Of a stretch of 10,579 bases of DNA, positions 1 to 7,471 are shown piece after piece. Each line of letters starts with the position of its first letter. Positions within the stretch are counted from its first letter, which is position 1. The notes under the pieces are model-generated. The model saw only the letters and a program-made list of their open reading frames with translations. It was not told the DNA's origin and ran no database searches. Source of the stretch: JAZDLO01 sp043801935 (GTDB taxonomy: Bacteria > Actinomycetota > Thermoleophilia > RBG-16-64-13); the NCBI GenBank assembly GCA_043801935.1, contig JAZDLO010000232.1, forward strand, positions 1 through 10,579, read 5' to 3'. A program made the translations under genes and the position numbers.

Positions 1-461
1 GCGCCGTACGGAGTGGCGCTGCTCTGTTGGATGCCGGTGTTCATGTAGCCTTCGTTGTCGTAGCAGACATAGATCATCTTCTCGTTGCGCTCGGCGGCTC
101 CGCTCAGGGTCTGAAAGCCGACGTCCTGGGCACAGCCGTCCCCCGTGTGGCAGACCACGGTGGCCTCGATCCCGGCCTGCTCGTAGTAGCGGGTGAGCCC
201 GGAAGCACTGGAGGCCACCCCCGTCATGGTGCAGGCGTAGTAGGCGTGCCTGTGCCACGCGCCGACGTTCTGCCCGTGCAGGACCGGCGCAGAGCACGAT
301 GGAGTGCCCACGAAGATGATGTCTTTTCCCAGAACTCGGGAGACGAACCTCAGGTTCAGCTCGAGCGTGCATCCCGCGCAGAAGGCGACCCCGGGTGAGA
401 ACTGGTCCTCGCCCTGATAGTAGTCGCAGACTTTGGGCTGTCTCTTTCGTTGCTCGGCCAT
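1..461 (-). CDS. 2-oxoacid:ferredoxin oxidoreductase, beta subunit (thiamine diphosphate-binding), cut by the left window edge
   Basis: This is the beta subunit of a pyruvate/2-oxoacid:ferredoxin oxidoreductase; 153 codons are inside the window and the C terminus lies beyond position 1. Beta carries thiamine diphosphate and the Fe-S cluster closest to it. Visible signatures are FCAGC with Cys28 and Cys31, a third likely cluster ligand at Cys56 (TPSCSAP), and the cofactor-binding stretch GDGCAQDVG (107-115). The very typical YDNEGYMNTGIQ follows (134-145), then SSATPYGA at the edge. The fourth cluster Cys would lie outside the window. The ATG at 459-461 starts 18 bases after the alpha stop codon and has a GAGGG ribosome site. 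Gene order gamma-delta-alpha-beta is the usual one for four-subunit enzymes. Usual length is near 300 residues, so about half is missing. The substrate (pyruvate, branched-chain or aryl 2-oxoacid) cannot be read from this part. Confidence 0.93.
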   Translation of the reverse strand, partial: MAEQRKRQPKVCDYYQGEDQFSPGVAFCAGCTLELNLRFVSRVLGKDIIFVGTPSCSAPVLHGQNVGAWHRHAYYACTMTGVASSASGLTRYYEQAGIEATVVCHTGDGCAQDVGFQTLSGAAERNEKMIYVCYDNEGYMNTGIQQSSATPYG

Positions 462-479
462 ATCACGCCCTCACTTGCG

Positions 480-1670
480 TCATGGTAACCACGTCACTTC
501 CTGGTAGGGCAGCCCCTGGGACGCCCCGTTGATATCATCGATCATGCGGCCGATGTGCTCCTGGGTGATATCCATGTTGGCCAGGCCGTCGATGAAGCTC
601 AACATGGGCACGATCCCGATCTGGGGCGTGAGGGCGCGGGTCTCCATGTACAGGGGTCCGCAGTCCCAGCCGAAGCAGATGCTGCGGTCGAGGACGCCGA
701 TGGCTTTCCTGCCTTTGAGTGCCCGACTGAGCCGCTCCACCGGGAAGGGACGATACAGCCGCAGTTTCACCAGGCCTACTTTGATGCCCTCTTCGCGCTT
801 GGCATCGATCATCGTGCGGGCCGTTCCCACGGCGCTGCCGCTGGTGACCAGCACGATGTCGGCATCCTCCGTGCGGTACTCCTCGATCTGACCGCCATAG
901 CTACGACCGAAGGCCTCGTGGAATCCCTGATCGATCTCTTCGATCTTGTCCTTCACCCGCTCCATGGCGGCCATGTGCTTCTTGCGCAGCTCCACGTACC
1001 CGGCGCCGATGCCGTGGCTCCCGCATCCCAGGGGCTCGCCGGGAATCAGCCGCGGCCTGGGCGGCTGGCTCTTCAGTACCTCCAGATAGGCGTCCACCTC
1101 GGCGAGGCCCGGGATCTCCACCGACTCCGCCAGGAACGAGAGATAGTAGCCGTCGTAGTTGACTATCACCGGCAACTGGATGTCGTGATCCTCGGCCAGC
1201 CGGAAAGCCATGATCGTTGTGTCGAGTATCTCCTGGCAATCCTCCACGATCAGTTGGACCCAGCCCGTGTCCCGCACGGAGATCATGTCCTGCTGCCCCG
1301 AGCAGACCGCGTGGATCCCGGGCGGCTCCCGGTTCACGTTGATCATTACCACGGGTGCTCGGTATCCCGCCGTGTTGAACATGGCGTCGTACATGTAGAC
1401 CAGTCCGTAGGACGAGGTGGCCGTAAACGCCCGTCCGCCGGCCATGGTGGCCGCGCATACCACGTTCTGTGCCGAGTTCTCACCTTCGACGGTCACGTAC
1501 TGGCAATCCAGCAGTCCGTCGGCATGGAACTTCGCCAACTGCTCGATCACCTCGCTCTGGGGGGTGATGGGGTACGCGGCCACCACGTCGGGCCGGCAGA
1601 GCATGGCGGCATATGCCGCGGCCCCGTTGCCCGTGATCACCTTCGTCTGCTTATCCAACATGACAGTCAT
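480..1670 (-). CDS. 2-oxoacid:ferredoxin oxidoreductase, alpha subunit
   Basis: At 396 residues this matches the usual length of PorA-type alpha subunits, which hold the pyrimidine-binding domain and help bind the 2-oxoacid. Signatures are YPITPQSE (33-40), VEGENSAQ (61-68), TATSSYGL (83-90), VNR (112-114) and the C-terminal transketolase-like domain beginning LVTSGSAVGTA. From general knowledge of pyruvate:ferredoxin oxidoreductase, the Thr of YPITP and the Arg of the VNR-like segment hold the carboxylate of the oxoacid; both are present. The segment after VNR reads REPPGIHAVCSGQQDMISVRD, where pyruvate enzymes usually have a His-Cys-Asp-His-Ser-Asp stretch, so the substrate may not be pyruvate. 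The ATG at 1668-1670 has AGGAG nine bases upstream and overlaps the end of the delta gene by 20 bases; an in-frame ATG three codons later is less well placed. A phenylglyoxylate- or branched-chain-type enzyme is an alternative to pyruvate. Confidence 0.93.
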   Translation of the reverse strand: MTVMLDKQTKVITGNGAAAYAAMLCRPDVVAAYPITPQSEVIEQLAKFHADGLLDCQYVTVEGENSAQNVVCAATMAGGRAFTATSSYGLVYMYDAMFNTAGYRAPVVMINVNREPPGIHAVCSGQQDMISVRDTGWVQLIVEDCQEILDTTIMAFRLAEDHDIQLPVIVNYDGYYLSFLAESVEIPGLAEVDAYLEVLKSQPPRPRLIPGEPLGCGSHGIGAGYVELRKKHMAAMERVKDKIEEIDQGFHEAFGRSYGGQIEEYRTEDADIVLVTSGSAVGTARTMIDAKREEGIKVGLVKLRLYRPFPVERLSRALKGRKAIGVLDRSICFGWDCGPLYMETRALTPQIGIVPMLSFIDGLANMDITQEHIGRMIDDINGASQGLPYQEVTWLP

Positions 1671-1965
1671 CAGCGTAGTCTCCTTCGGGGGCCATGATTA
1701 TCGCCCCTTTGGGGCACTCCCGGGCGCACACGCCGCATCCCTTGCAGTAGTCGAGATCGGCCTGGTAGTGGATCCCATCCTCGTCGTCGACGACGCACTG
1801 GGGCGGACAGTATATGTAACAGAACCCGCAGGCGTTGCACTTCTCCTTGTCGAAGACCGGCCTTACCGTGCGCCAGTCTCCCGTGTGGAGGCACAGCAGC
1901 TCGGCGCCGGCATCGGACCAACTGGCCTCGGTCTCGAAGAGCTCTTCGTGCACTTCGCCTACCAT
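1651..1965 (-). CDS. 2-oxoacid:ferredoxin oxidoreductase, delta subunit (2[4Fe-4S] ferredoxin)
   Basis: This 104-residue ferredoxin-type subunit moves electrons from the catalytic subunits to free ferredoxin. It has two classical cluster motifs: Cys43, Cys46, Cys49 and Cys53 (followed by Pro), and Cys74, Cys77, Cys80 and Cys84 (followed by Pro). The first 35 residues are the usual PorD-like N-terminal extension without cluster ligands. The start codon overlaps the gamma stop by seven bases (ATGGTAG). The gene's own end overlaps the start of alpha by 20 bases, so gamma, delta and alpha are probably translationally coupled. The size matches PorD/VorD subunits, and nothing appears broken. Confidence 0.93.
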   Translation of the reverse strand: MVGEVHEELFETEASWSDAGAELLCLHTGDWRTVRPVFDKEKCNACGFCYIYCPPQCVVDDEDGIHYQADLDYCKGCGVCARECPKGAIIMAPEGDYADDCHVG

Positions 1966-2513
1966 GTCGTCACCTCCACTTCGTGATATCCGCGCTCGGC
2001 GTTGCGGATGTTCCTCTTGAGCATGTCACCCTCCAGGTAGTCCCCCAGTCCTTGCAGAACCGACTCCAATCCCACCCAGCCTGTGACCTTGGCCAACGCG
2101 CCGATCAGGCAGGTGTTGGGGATGTCCCGGCCGATCTCGCAGAGCGCGATCTGGGTCGCATTGACGATGCCCGCATTCTTCAGGTTTGGATGCGGCTGCT
2201 TTTCCAGGGGCTTGGCACTGTTAAGAATCAGCACTCCCTCGGGTTTCAGCCCGTCGAAGAGGTTCTTGAGACCCAGGAGGGTCGGGTCCACGACCACCAG
2301 GCAGTCAGGAGTGTAGATCTGAGTCTTCTCGCGGATAGGCTGGTCATCGAAGCGAGTGAAGGCGACGACCGGCATCCCCCGTCGTTCAAATCCATACATG
2401 GGGAAGCTGGCGACGCACTTGCCCTCGGCGGCGAGCGCTGAAGCCAGCATCCTCGCCGCCAGTACAGCTCCCTGGCCTCCGCGGCCGTGGAGTCGGATCT
2501 CTTTCGCTGACAT
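1959..2513 (-). CDS. 2-oxoacid:ferredoxin oxidoreductase, gamma subunit
   Basis: This 184-residue protein belongs to the gamma subunit family of ferredoxin-dependent 2-oxoacid oxidoreductases, which binds coenzyme A in the assembled enzyme. The N terminus carries IRLHGRGGQG (6-15), followed by SFPMYGFERRGMPVVAF, the family's equivalent of the common GPERRG segment. The start at 2511-2513 is chosen over an in-frame ATG seven codons upstream because AAAGGAG lies five bases before it. The upstream residues also add nothing family-like. The gene follows the CoA ligase after a 56-base gap that shows no promoter or terminator, so it is probably in the same transcript. Length is normal for PorC/VorC. 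Confidence 0.93.
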   Translation of the reverse strand: MSAKEIRLHGRGGQGAVLAARMLASALAAEGKCVASFPMYGFERRGMPVVAFTRFDDQPIREKTQIYTPDCLVVVDPTLLGLKNLFDGLKPEGVLILNSAKPLEKQPHPNLKNAGIVNATQIALCEIGRDIPNTCLIGALAKVTGWVGLESVLQGLGDYLEGDMLKRNIRNAERGYHEVEVTTW

Positions 2514-2569
2514 GTCGCTCCTTTGTGATAGCAACGGACCGAGCCCGGCAACGCCTCTCCGGAAACGCG

Positions 2570-4252
2570 CTACCTTTGTGGTGCCTCCCGGGCAAGGGTC
2601 TTGGCCTCGAGCTTCCTTAGGATATCCTCGCGCAGAACGTGCTTGTTGAGCTTGTTGACGCCTGTGAACGGCATGGCGTCGATGAATTCGATGCGCTCCG
2701 GGAGCTCCTGTACGGAGGCTTTCTGATCGCGCAGAAACGCAATGATCCCCTCGAAGGTCGGCCGAGCGCCCGGCATAGGTTCGATGTAGGCGCAGACGCG
2801 TTCTCCCATGACCGGATCCGGCATGGCGATCACGGCCGCGACGGCAACATCCGGATGGCTACAGATGAGTCGTTCGATCATCGTGGCGCTTATGCTCTCT
2901 CCGCCGCGGTTGATCATCTCCTTTAGGCGACCGGTGAGGGTGATGTAGCCGTTCTCGTCGATCGTGGCGAGATCCCCTGTCTTGAAGAATCCGTCCTTGT
3001 CGAAGACCTTGGCATTCTCCTCGGGATTCTTGTAGTAGCCGCTGAACACCGAGGGGCCCTTGACCAGCAGTTCGCCGGGCGTGTTCGGCGGAAGAGCGTT
3101 GCCGTCCAGATCGACCACCTTGTAGATGTCGCGCGGACACGTCGGTCTGCCCACAGTACAGCAGACCGTCTCGATATCGTCCTCTGCGCAGGTGATACAG
3201 GTCATGCCCTCAGTGGCGCCATAGCCGTTGTGGAACCTCATCTCGAGCCTGCCGAACACCTCCCGCACCAACTCCGGATATGCGGCCCCTCCCGCACTGT
3301 GCATCTTCCGCAGACTGCTCAGATCGAACGTGTCGATGCCCTCGAACTGCAGCATGCGTTGCGCCAACGTGGGCACCCAGATGACCGAGGTGACCCGCTC
3401 GCGTTCGATCGTTTCGCAGATGGTGCGCATATCCGTCGAGTCGAGCATCACGAGCTTGCCGAGCGTCATGACGCTGCCTATGAACCCCTTTGTGAAAGAC
3501 AGATCGTGGCCGATCGAGCCCACGATCAAGTTGACATCCTCGCAGTGCTGATCCCAGGATTTGGAGCAATACTCGACGGCGCAGCCGAGACTGTTATGGG
3601 TGCGGGGCACGATCTTAGGCTCCCCGGTCGTCCCGCCTGTGGGGCCCATGTGAGCCACCTGATTCGGATCCGGGCTCCGCTCGGCCAAGCGGGCCAGGTT
3701 CTCGTCGGTAAGCTCGCTCTCCGCGATCAGCCGTTCGAGACTCCAGAAGCCCGGCTGGTCGACCTCCCCGCGGACCGTGATGACGCGGGCGATCTGCGGG
3801 CACTGCCGCCGCACATCTTGGATGATAGGCAGGAAATCAGTTTTGCCGTACCGCAGCGGCACGATCCAGGCAGTGGCTCCGGCGATCTCGGCCAGCCGCT
3901 CGATCTCGTGCTGACGGTAACGGTCGATCAGCATCAGGGTGATGGCGCCGATCTTCTGGCATGCGAAGTAGGCGGACACGAACTCGCTCCAGTTCGGCAA
4001 CTGAAGCATCACGCGGTCCAGCGGCTTGATACCCAGCCCCATCAGGCCGATGGCCAGCCGATCGGCATTCTCACGCGCCCGAGCATAGGTAAGTCGGTTC
4101 TCCGTGTCGACGAACGCTTCCTTGCACGGATGGATGTCCGCCGCCCGATCCAGCAGATCGCCGAACGTCAGCCCGCTCCACCACCTTCGCTTCGCGTATT
4201 CCTCGGCGTCGTCTTCCCGATAGGGTGTGACGCCTTCCAGTATTTGGAACAT
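2570..4252 (-). CDS. AMP-forming acyl-/aryl-CoA ligase, EntE/DhbE-like
   Basis: This 560-residue enzyme of the adenylate-forming (ANL) superfamily activates a carboxylic acid as acyl-AMP and, by inference from context, transfers it to CoA. Core motifs are complete: the phosphate loop GPTGGTTGEPK (203-213), NGYGATEG (342-349), TGDL (425-428), GRLKEMINRGGESIS (441-455) and the C-terminal Lys region GVNKLNK (531-537). VPRTH directly after the phosphate loop, and the N terminus beginning with a GVTPY-like segment, resemble 2,3-dihydroxybenzoate-AMP ligases and their relatives among aryl-CoA ligases. The acid-binding segment reads GHDLSFTKG (248-256) rather than the HN-type segment I associate with dihydroxybenzoate enzymes, so the natural acid probably differs. 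The start at 4252 is preferred over the longer open frame because the extra 52 residues are Arg/Gly-rich and overlap the previous gene. AGGAAGGGCGG precedes this ATG, 20 bases after the flavoenzyme stop. Confidence 0.9.
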   Translation of the reverse strand: MFQILEGVTPYREDDAEEYAKRRWWSGLTFGDLLDRAADIHPCKEAFVDTENRLTYARARENADRLAIGLMGLGIKPLDRVMLQLPNWSEFVSAYFACQKIGAITLMLIDRYRQHEIERLAEIAGATAWIVPLRYGKTDFLPIIQDVRRQCPQIARVITVRGEVDQPGFWSLERLIAESELTDENLARLAERSPDPNQVAHMGPTGGTTGEPKIVPRTHNSLGCAVEYCSKSWDQHCEDVNLIVGSIGHDLSFTKGFIGSVMTLGKLVMLDSTDMRTICETIERERVTSVIWVPTLAQRMLQFEGIDTFDLSSLRKMHSAGGAAYPELVREVFGRLEMRFHNGYGATEGMTCITCAEDDIETVCCTVGRPTCPRDIYKVVDLDGNALPPNTPGELLVKGPSVFSGYYKNPEENAKVFDKDGFFKTGDLATIDENGYITLTGRLKEMINRGGESISATMIERLICSHPDVAVAAVIAMPDPVMGERVCAYIEPMPGARPTFEGIIAFLRDQKASVQELPERIEFIDAMPFTGVNKLNKHVLREDILRKLEAKTLAREAPQR

Positions 4253-4272
4253 CCCGCTTCCGCCCTTCCTGA

Positions 4273-6393
4273 TCAGACGGCGCAGCCGGCCAGAACGCCT
4301 TCGCGGACCGCCTCTGCCATCAGTCCCGGTTCCCGGCAGCTGCCGGCTACATGAGTCTCGGCCACCAGCGGCGACAGTTGCTCGACGAGCGCCGTATTGG
4401 GCGCCCAATCCTGGGTGTTGATGACGTTCTTACCCTTGAGGACGTACATGCGCTTGTCGAGTTGCTGTACCTTCAAGCCTCCGCCCACGATCTCCCGGTA
4501 CTCCACGTCGGGCCAGAGCGAGACGTGCTTCTGCTTGAACCACGGCCAGAGGTTTGCCAGGTCGTCGGTACCCATCTCGTTGCCCAGCTCCGACGCCGGG
4601 CCGTTGTGGGCGATGATCACGCTCCGGTGCCGCTTCACCAGGAACTCGGCCAACTCGCAGCCGTGCAGGGTCCCCCCCATGACCACGACGGTTTTGCCCA
4701 CCGGCATCCACAGGTGGGTGAGCTTCTGGAGCAGCCCGGAGCTGAAGAACTTCAGAAAGAAGTCCATCATGGCGTACAACTTCTCGGTGCGTATCACGCT
4801 ACTCCGCCCCGCGCCCGGCAGGTCGAAGTCGCTGTGTACCGCCCCGGCGGCGATCACCAGGGCGTCGGGCTTTTCCCTCCGCACTATCTCGGGGGTGACC
4901 GCCGTGCCCCGATGCACCGCCACTTTGTTCTTGCGCAGCTCCCTCTCCTGGTAGCCCACGAACTCGCCCAGCTCCGGGGTCTCGCAGTCCTTAACCATAG
5001 CGGCCAGGGGGACCAATCCGCCCAACCGGGGCGCTTTCTCGTAGAGCACGACCTCGTGACCTCGCTCGGCCGCCACTCGCGCCGCTTCCATGCCCGAAGG
5101 CCCGCCACCGACGACCATCACTTTCTTCCGGGGCTCCGCCGGCTTCGACTGGTATTCGGGCATGATCTCCCGGCCCAGGGTGGCGTTGACCCGGCATTCC
5201 AGCTTCTTGTTCTTGTTACGCATGTCGAAGCAGTGCAGGCAGCCCAGGCAGGTGCGGACGTCGTCGAGCCGTCCCTCCCGCACCTTGTTGGGATATTCCG
5301 GATCGGCAAGGAGGCGCCGCGTCATCCCCACGAAATCGAGACTGCCCTTCCGCAGGTATTCTTCTCCCATCTCGGCGTCGATCCGGCAGGCGGTCCACAC
5401 CGGGATGGTGACCCCCTTGCGCTTGACCGCCTCCACCAGCGGGACGATGGCTCCGTCGCCCCTTCGGCTCCAATCCAGTTCCGGCGGGAGGTCGAAGGGC
5501 GGCTCCGGATAGTAGAGCCGGTCTGGCTGCAGGAGCCCGCCGCGATGCCCGTACCGTTCCGCCCGGCAGTTGATGCCGTCGGCCACTTCGGCCACCAGCC
5601 GGGCCATCTCAGCCCCCTCTTCCATGGTGGTCGCCTGCGGATGGTTGTACTCCACGATGTTGAACAGCGTGTGCACGGCGAAGCTCGGTCCGCAGCGCCG
5701 CTTGGCCTCCTGGATGATGTTGCGGAGAAAACGGGTGCGGTTCTCGAAGGATTGGGGGCCGTACTCGTCCTCGCGTTTGTTCCATATGCGCGACAGGAAC
5801 GTGTTGCCCTGGTGGGCTGTGCCGTGGTTGATCTCGCAGGCGTCGAAGCCTGCCTTCCAGGCCCGCTCGGCAGCGGAGGCCCACAGATCGATCTGATCCT
5901 CGACCTCAGCCTTGGTCATCGCCCGACAGGGCAGGAAATCGGGGCCGGGCAGCTCCTCCTCGGTCATTGCCGAGGCGCACTTGATGTCCCTGATCTTCAT
6001 GTCCCGCGGGAGGAGGCCGGTCGGGTTCCAAGGGCCGGAGTGCTGGAACTGGATCGACACCGGGCAGCCGAGCTCGTGCATAGCCTCGGTCAACCGGGCG
6101 AACCCCGGGATAAATCGGTCATCGTCCATGTGCAGCTGCACCCCTTCATAGCTGCCGTCAGGACGGTAATGGACGTGATGGATCCCCAGCGGGTATTCCA
6201 CCCCGCACGACTCCACCACCAGAAAGCCGACCCCCCCTCGAGCCAACCGCTCGTAGTAGGCGACCATGCGCGGCCCGCAGGTCTGGTCCGGCTCCACGTA
6301 CGACGTGCCGTTGGCGGTCTTGATGATCCGGTTGCGGGTCTTGACGGGCCCGATCATCCCCGGTTCCATCAACTTCTCGAAGCGCTGGGTCAT
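4273..6393 (-). CDS. FMN/[4Fe-4S]/FAD oxidoreductase of the Old Yellow Enzyme family (2,4-dienoyl-CoA or 2-enoate reductase-like)
   Basis: At 706 residues this matches the length of dienoyl-CoA reductases, enoate reductases and trimethylamine dehydrogenase. Residues 1-370 form the FMN-binding barrel, with a typical start (FEKLMEPGMIGPVKTRNRI), QFQHSG (115-120), INHGTAH (188-194) and DEYGPQSFENRTRF (209-222). Cys382, Cys385, Cys388 and Cys400 are the [4Fe-4S] ligands. An FAD-binding VVGGGPSGMEAA follows (427-438). A second dinucleotide fold reads VMGGTLHGCELAEF (571-584), with Thr575 where the middle Gly of GxGxxG is usual. No signal peptide is seen, so it is cytoplasmic. It probably passes hydride-derived electrons through FAD and the cluster to FMN to reduce an activated C=C bond; the substrate is unknown. 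The ATG at 6391-6393 has GGGAGA nine bases upstream; the longer frame to 6630 adds only Arg-rich residues that overlap the dehydrogenase gene. Confidence 0.92.
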   Translation of the reverse strand: MTQRFEKLMEPGMIGPVKTRNRIIKTANGTSYVEPDQTCGPRMVAYYERLARGGVGFLVVESCGVEYPLGIHHVHYRPDGSYEGVQLHMDDDRFIPGFARLTEAMHELGCPVSIQFQHSGPWNPTGLLPRDMKIRDIKCASAMTEEELPGPDFLPCRAMTKAEVEDQIDLWASAAERAWKAGFDACEINHGTAHQGNTFLSRIWNKREDEYGPQSFENRTRFLRNIIQEAKRRCGPSFAVHTLFNIVEYNHPQATTMEEGAEMARLVAEVADGINCRAERYGHRGGLLQPDRLYYPEPPFDLPPELDWSRRGDGAIVPLVEAVKRKGVTIPVWTACRIDAEMGEEYLRKGSLDFVGMTRRLLADPEYPNKVREGRLDDVRTCLGCLHCFDMRNKNKKLECRVNATLGREIMPEYQSKPAEPRKKVMVVGGGPSGMEAARVAAERGHEVVLYEKAPRLGGLVPLAAMVKDCETPELGEFVGYQERELRKNKVAVHRGTAVTPEIVRREKPDALVIAAGAVHSDFDLPGAGRSSVIRTEKLYAMMDFFLKFFSSGLLQKLTHLWMPVGKTVVVMGGTLHGCELAEFLVKRHRSVIIAHNGPASELGNEMGTDDLANLWPWFKQKHVSLWPDVEYREIVGGGLKVQQLDKRMYVLKGKNVINTQDWAPNTALVEQLSPLVAETHVAGSCREPGLMAEAVREGVLAGCAV

Positions 6394-6453
6394 GCCTCGT
6401 ATCTCCCTTCGGCGGCGGGGCGCGGGCGCCACGTGGCCGGCCGCACCGGTTCC

Positions 6454-6470
6454 CCTGCCCTTACGGCAGG
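6454..6470 (-). other. Small hairpin overlapping the dehydrogenase stop codon
   Basis: CCTGCC and GGCAGG form a six-base-pair stem with a five-base loop in the transcript, exactly across the TAA stop. No U-rich run follows (the next bases are GGAACCGG), so this is not a standard intrinsic terminator. It could slow or protect the message between the dehydrogenase and the flavoenzyme genes, or be chance in GC-rich DNA. Confidence 0.3.
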
Positions 6471-7378
6471 TTCTCGTCCACGATCCGAGCCGCGGCTTCC
6501 AGAGCGTCCGCCGAGCGCTCCAATCCCTCGCGCTCATCCGGGGCCAGCTCCCACTCCGGTATCTCTTGCACGCCCGCGGCGCCCAACCTGACCGGCACCG
6601 ACATGCTGAGCCCCCGTCGACCGTACTCACCGTCCAACACCACCGAGCAGCGGAAGATCTCCCCGGTGTCTTGGAGGACGGCGCGCGCGATGGCCGCCAG
6701 GCCGATGGCGCTGGTCCAGCCGGCGGTCCGGCCTGACTGCAGCTCCTCGTACCGCTTCAAGATGTTGGGCACTTCCGCCCGGATAGCCCGCTTCTCCTCT
6801 TCGCTGAAGGAGACCGGCCGATCGTCGATGCGCACCGAACTGAACAGGAGCACCTGCGTGCTGCCGTGTTCGCCGATCACCGTGGCCTGCACCCGGCTGA
6901 CCTCGACTCCTTTTGCCCGCGCCACCATCTCCCGGAACCGGAACGAATCGTTGACCGAGTAGCCGATGACCTGACGGCGGTCGAAACCCCCCGCCCGCCA
7001 GGCGGCGTAGTTGAGGGGGTCTACCGGATTGGTGGCCGTGACCACGAACGCGGCAGGGCAATGGCGCTTGATCTCGAGCGCGACGTCCCGGACGAGGGGG
7101 ATGTTCTTGGGAAGCATCTCCATGCGATCGGCGATCACGCCCTGGGGCACCCCGGCAGCGTTGATCACCACTGCCGAGCCGTCCAGATCCTCGTACTCGC
7201 CGGCCCTCACCCCCACATCGAGCGCCGAGACCGCCGTGCTGATGTCCATGGCATGCTGCTGCACCACGTTCTGGCGCATGTCGATCATCACGATCTCATC
7301 GGCCAGCCCCAAGGCAGCGATATAGAACGCGGCGGGCGCGCCGACCGAACCGGCCGCGCCGATGATGGTCACCTTCAT
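6461..7378 (-). CDS. L-lactate/malate dehydrogenase family protein
   Basis: This 305-residue NAD-dependent 2-hydroxyacid dehydrogenase of the LDH/MDH superfamily is complete. It shows the nucleotide-binding loop GAAGSVG (7-13), an Asp at 33 at the end of the second strand (NAD preference), NPVDPLNY (117-124) and NDSFRFR (143-149). The last supplies the conserved Asp144 and the carboxylate-binding Arg147. The catalytic His171 lies in GEHGSTQV. The specificity loop reads GVPQGVIADR (76-85). By alignment from memory, Gln79 falls where lactate dehydrogenases have Gln and malate dehydrogenases Arg, with Arg85 as the loop arginine, so a lactate-like or other 2-hydroxyacid substrate is favoured over malate. 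The loop otherwise differs from both classes. GGAAGGG stands directly before the ATG. It is followed by a 67-base gap to the flavoenzyme gene and sits inside the putative operon. Confidence 0.88.
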   Translation of the reverse strand: MKVTIIGAAGSVGAPAAFYIAALGLADEIVMIDMRQNVVQQHAMDISTAVSALDVGVRAGEYEDLDGSAVVINAAGVPQGVIADRMEMLPKNIPLVRDVALEIKRHCPAAFVVTATNPVDPLNYAAWRAGGFDRRQVIGYSVNDSFRFREMVARAKGVEVSRVQATVIGEHGSTQVLLFSSVRIDDRPVSFSEEEKRAIRAEVPNILKRYEELQSGRTAGWTSAIGLAAIARAVLQDTGEIFRCSVVLDGEYGRRGLSMSVPVRLGAAGVQEIPEWELAPDEREGLERSADALEAAARIVDENLP

Positions 7379-7471
7379 GGCCCTTCCCTTCGTCTGTTCG
7401 ACGTCCCGAAGGATACTACGTGAGCCCCTGCTTCGGCGCGGTTTGCCGGGCGCACCCGAGGCGGGATCTGC

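Noticed and set aside
27..398. Plus-strand open frame at the left edge
   Set aside because: The minus strand here encodes clear beta subunit motifs (GDG and YDNEGYMNTG) that run off the window edge; the plus-strand frame has none.
6428..6442. Palindromes GCCACGTGGC and GGCCGGCC between the dehydrogenase and flavoenzyme genes
   Set aside because: They are short and expected in a very GC-rich spacer inside an operon; there is no promoter-like sequence beside them.
4351..6591. Very long plus-strand open frame (746 codons) opposite the flavoenzyme gene, and similar long frames at 555-1697, 3230-4354 and 8741-10276
   Set aside because: They are exact antisense of well-supported genes, are rich in Arg, His, Gly and Pro, and carry no recognisable motif. 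They follow from GC-rich third codon positions on the real strand.
7379..7471. Terminator or promoter in the 93-base gap between the Fe-S subunit and dehydrogenase genes
   Set aside because: Only a four-base-pair stem (CCCG/CGGG) without a U-run was found, and there is no -10-like hexamer with a matching -35 box.
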